From a bacterium (GTDB lineage: Bacteria; Zhuqueibacterota; Zhuqueibacteria; Thermofontimicrobiales; Thermofontimicrobiaceae): DNA of 6,745 nt. The DNA is taken from NCBI GenBank assembly GCA_025453735.1, contig JALOPY010000136.1, positions 1-6,745 of the forward strand, written 5' to 3'. Of the stretch, positions 6,560 through 6,745 are shown in pieces (position 1 is the first letter of the stretch; each line of letters begins with the position of its first letter). A program made the translations under genes and the position numbers. The notes beneath the pieces are model-generated. The model was not told the origin of the DNA. It searched no databases and saw only the letters and a program-made list of their open reading frames with translations.

Positions 6560-6574
6560 TCAATGCTGCTTGAC

Positions 6575-6602
6575 TCAACACTATAATTTATTATGGTGTT
6601 GA
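6575..6602. repeat. Hairpin / inverted repeat, second homologous copy
   Basis: TCAACACTATAAT (6575-6587) pairs with ATTATGGTGTTGA (6590-6602), 13 pairs with the centre TT. The single wobble (6582 with 6595) is in the same position as in the first copy. Two pairs differ from the first copy on both arms at once: T6532-A6557 corresponds to C6576-G6601, and C6540-G6549 to T6584-A6593. The shared core is AACACTAYAAT-NN-ATTRTGGTGTT. Confidence 0.75.
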
Positions 6603-6622
6603 TTGCTAACAAACCGAACGAT

Positions 6623-6644
6623 AAAAACCGTTGCAACTGTTTTT
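6623..6644. promoter_or_regulatory. 22-bp imperfect dyad, possible operator
   Basis: AAAAACCGTTG and CAACTGTTTTT form a palindrome centred between 6633 and 6634, with 10 of 11 pairs matching (mismatch 6629/6638). An RNA hairpin would have almost no loop, so protein binding to DNA is more likely than a terminator. The gene it might control would lie beyond 6745. Confidence 0.3.
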
Positions 6645-6745
6645 TCCAACTTTTGGGCATTGCACTTTTTGACAATTGATTTTTGTGTTTTGAATTTTAT
6701 TTGTTTTTTGAGATTTGAGTTTTGGAGTTACTAACAGTTGGAGCA

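Larger units (their letters stand above)
6383..6745 (+). other. 363-base intergenic tail with three hairpins and a dyad, no convincing gene
   Basis: After the dehydratase-like stop codon, 6383-6493 shows nothing I can support: short frames here have no ribosome binding site or recognisable protein. A terminator-like hairpin follows at 6494-6524, then two related hairpins at 6530-6559 and 6575-6602, and an imperfect dyad at 6623-6644. The last 80 bases are very T-rich on the + strand. The end of the window contains no start codon with a good ribosome binding site for a next gene, although GGAG occurs at 6724-6727 and 6740-6743. Confidence 0.6.

Noticed and set aside
6669..6697. TTGACA at 6669-6674 as a promoter near the right end
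   Set aside because: No acceptable -10 box is found 16-18 bases downstream (GAATTT at 6692-6697), and the downstream gene is not visible.
1..6745. tRNA, rRNA, CRISPR arrays, insertion sequences, integrase or phage genes
   Set aside because: None were found: no transposase or integrase protein, no array of regularly spaced direct repeats and no tRNA-like cloverleaf.

Overview
The window looks like chromosomal DNA of a Gram-negative bacterium of the FCB superphylum (Bacteroidota, Ignavibacteriota, Calditrichota or KSB1-like lineages). The evidence is a gene ending in a type IX secretion (T9SS) type B-like C-terminal sorting domain, followed at once by an outer-membrane barrel of the PorP/SprF (or PorV) type fused to OmpA domains. 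The best promoter reads TTGACA-N17-TATATT, so control is not of the strict Bacteroidota TTTG/TANNTTTG type. I cannot name a genus. All genes lie on the + strand and I see no sign of recent horizontal transfer.

Region 1 (2-2977) is a probable two-gene surface operon. The 3' end of a secreted-protein gene (Ig-like domain plus sorting domain) stops at 535. A gene of 800 codons starts 39 bases later and encodes signal peptide, outer-membrane barrel, Ig-like domain, variant OmpA domain, FlgD-like Ig domain and a canonical peptidoglycan-binding OmpA domain. I infer that the first product is exported by T9SS and that the second anchors it to the outer membrane and cell wall.

Region 2 (2978-5193) is a long leader with a strong promoter candidate, a 14-codon leader ORF and an inverted repeat, then a long-chain acyl-CoA synthetase (3332-5122) closed by a near-ideal intrinsic terminator.

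Region 3 (5194-6745) holds a single 2-hydroxyacyl-CoA dehydratase-family (HgdB/BcrC-like) iron-sulfur subunit (5261-6382), then about 360 bases without a convincing gene. That tail carries a small terminator, two homologous hairpins that differ by compensating base-pair changes, and a 22-bp imperfect dyad. The ligase and the dehydratase-like protein both act on acyl-CoA chemistry, but a terminator separates them and any metabolic link is inference.

The two observations most worth following are the substrate / barrel-OmpA fusion pair at the left end and the covarying twin hairpins at the right end.
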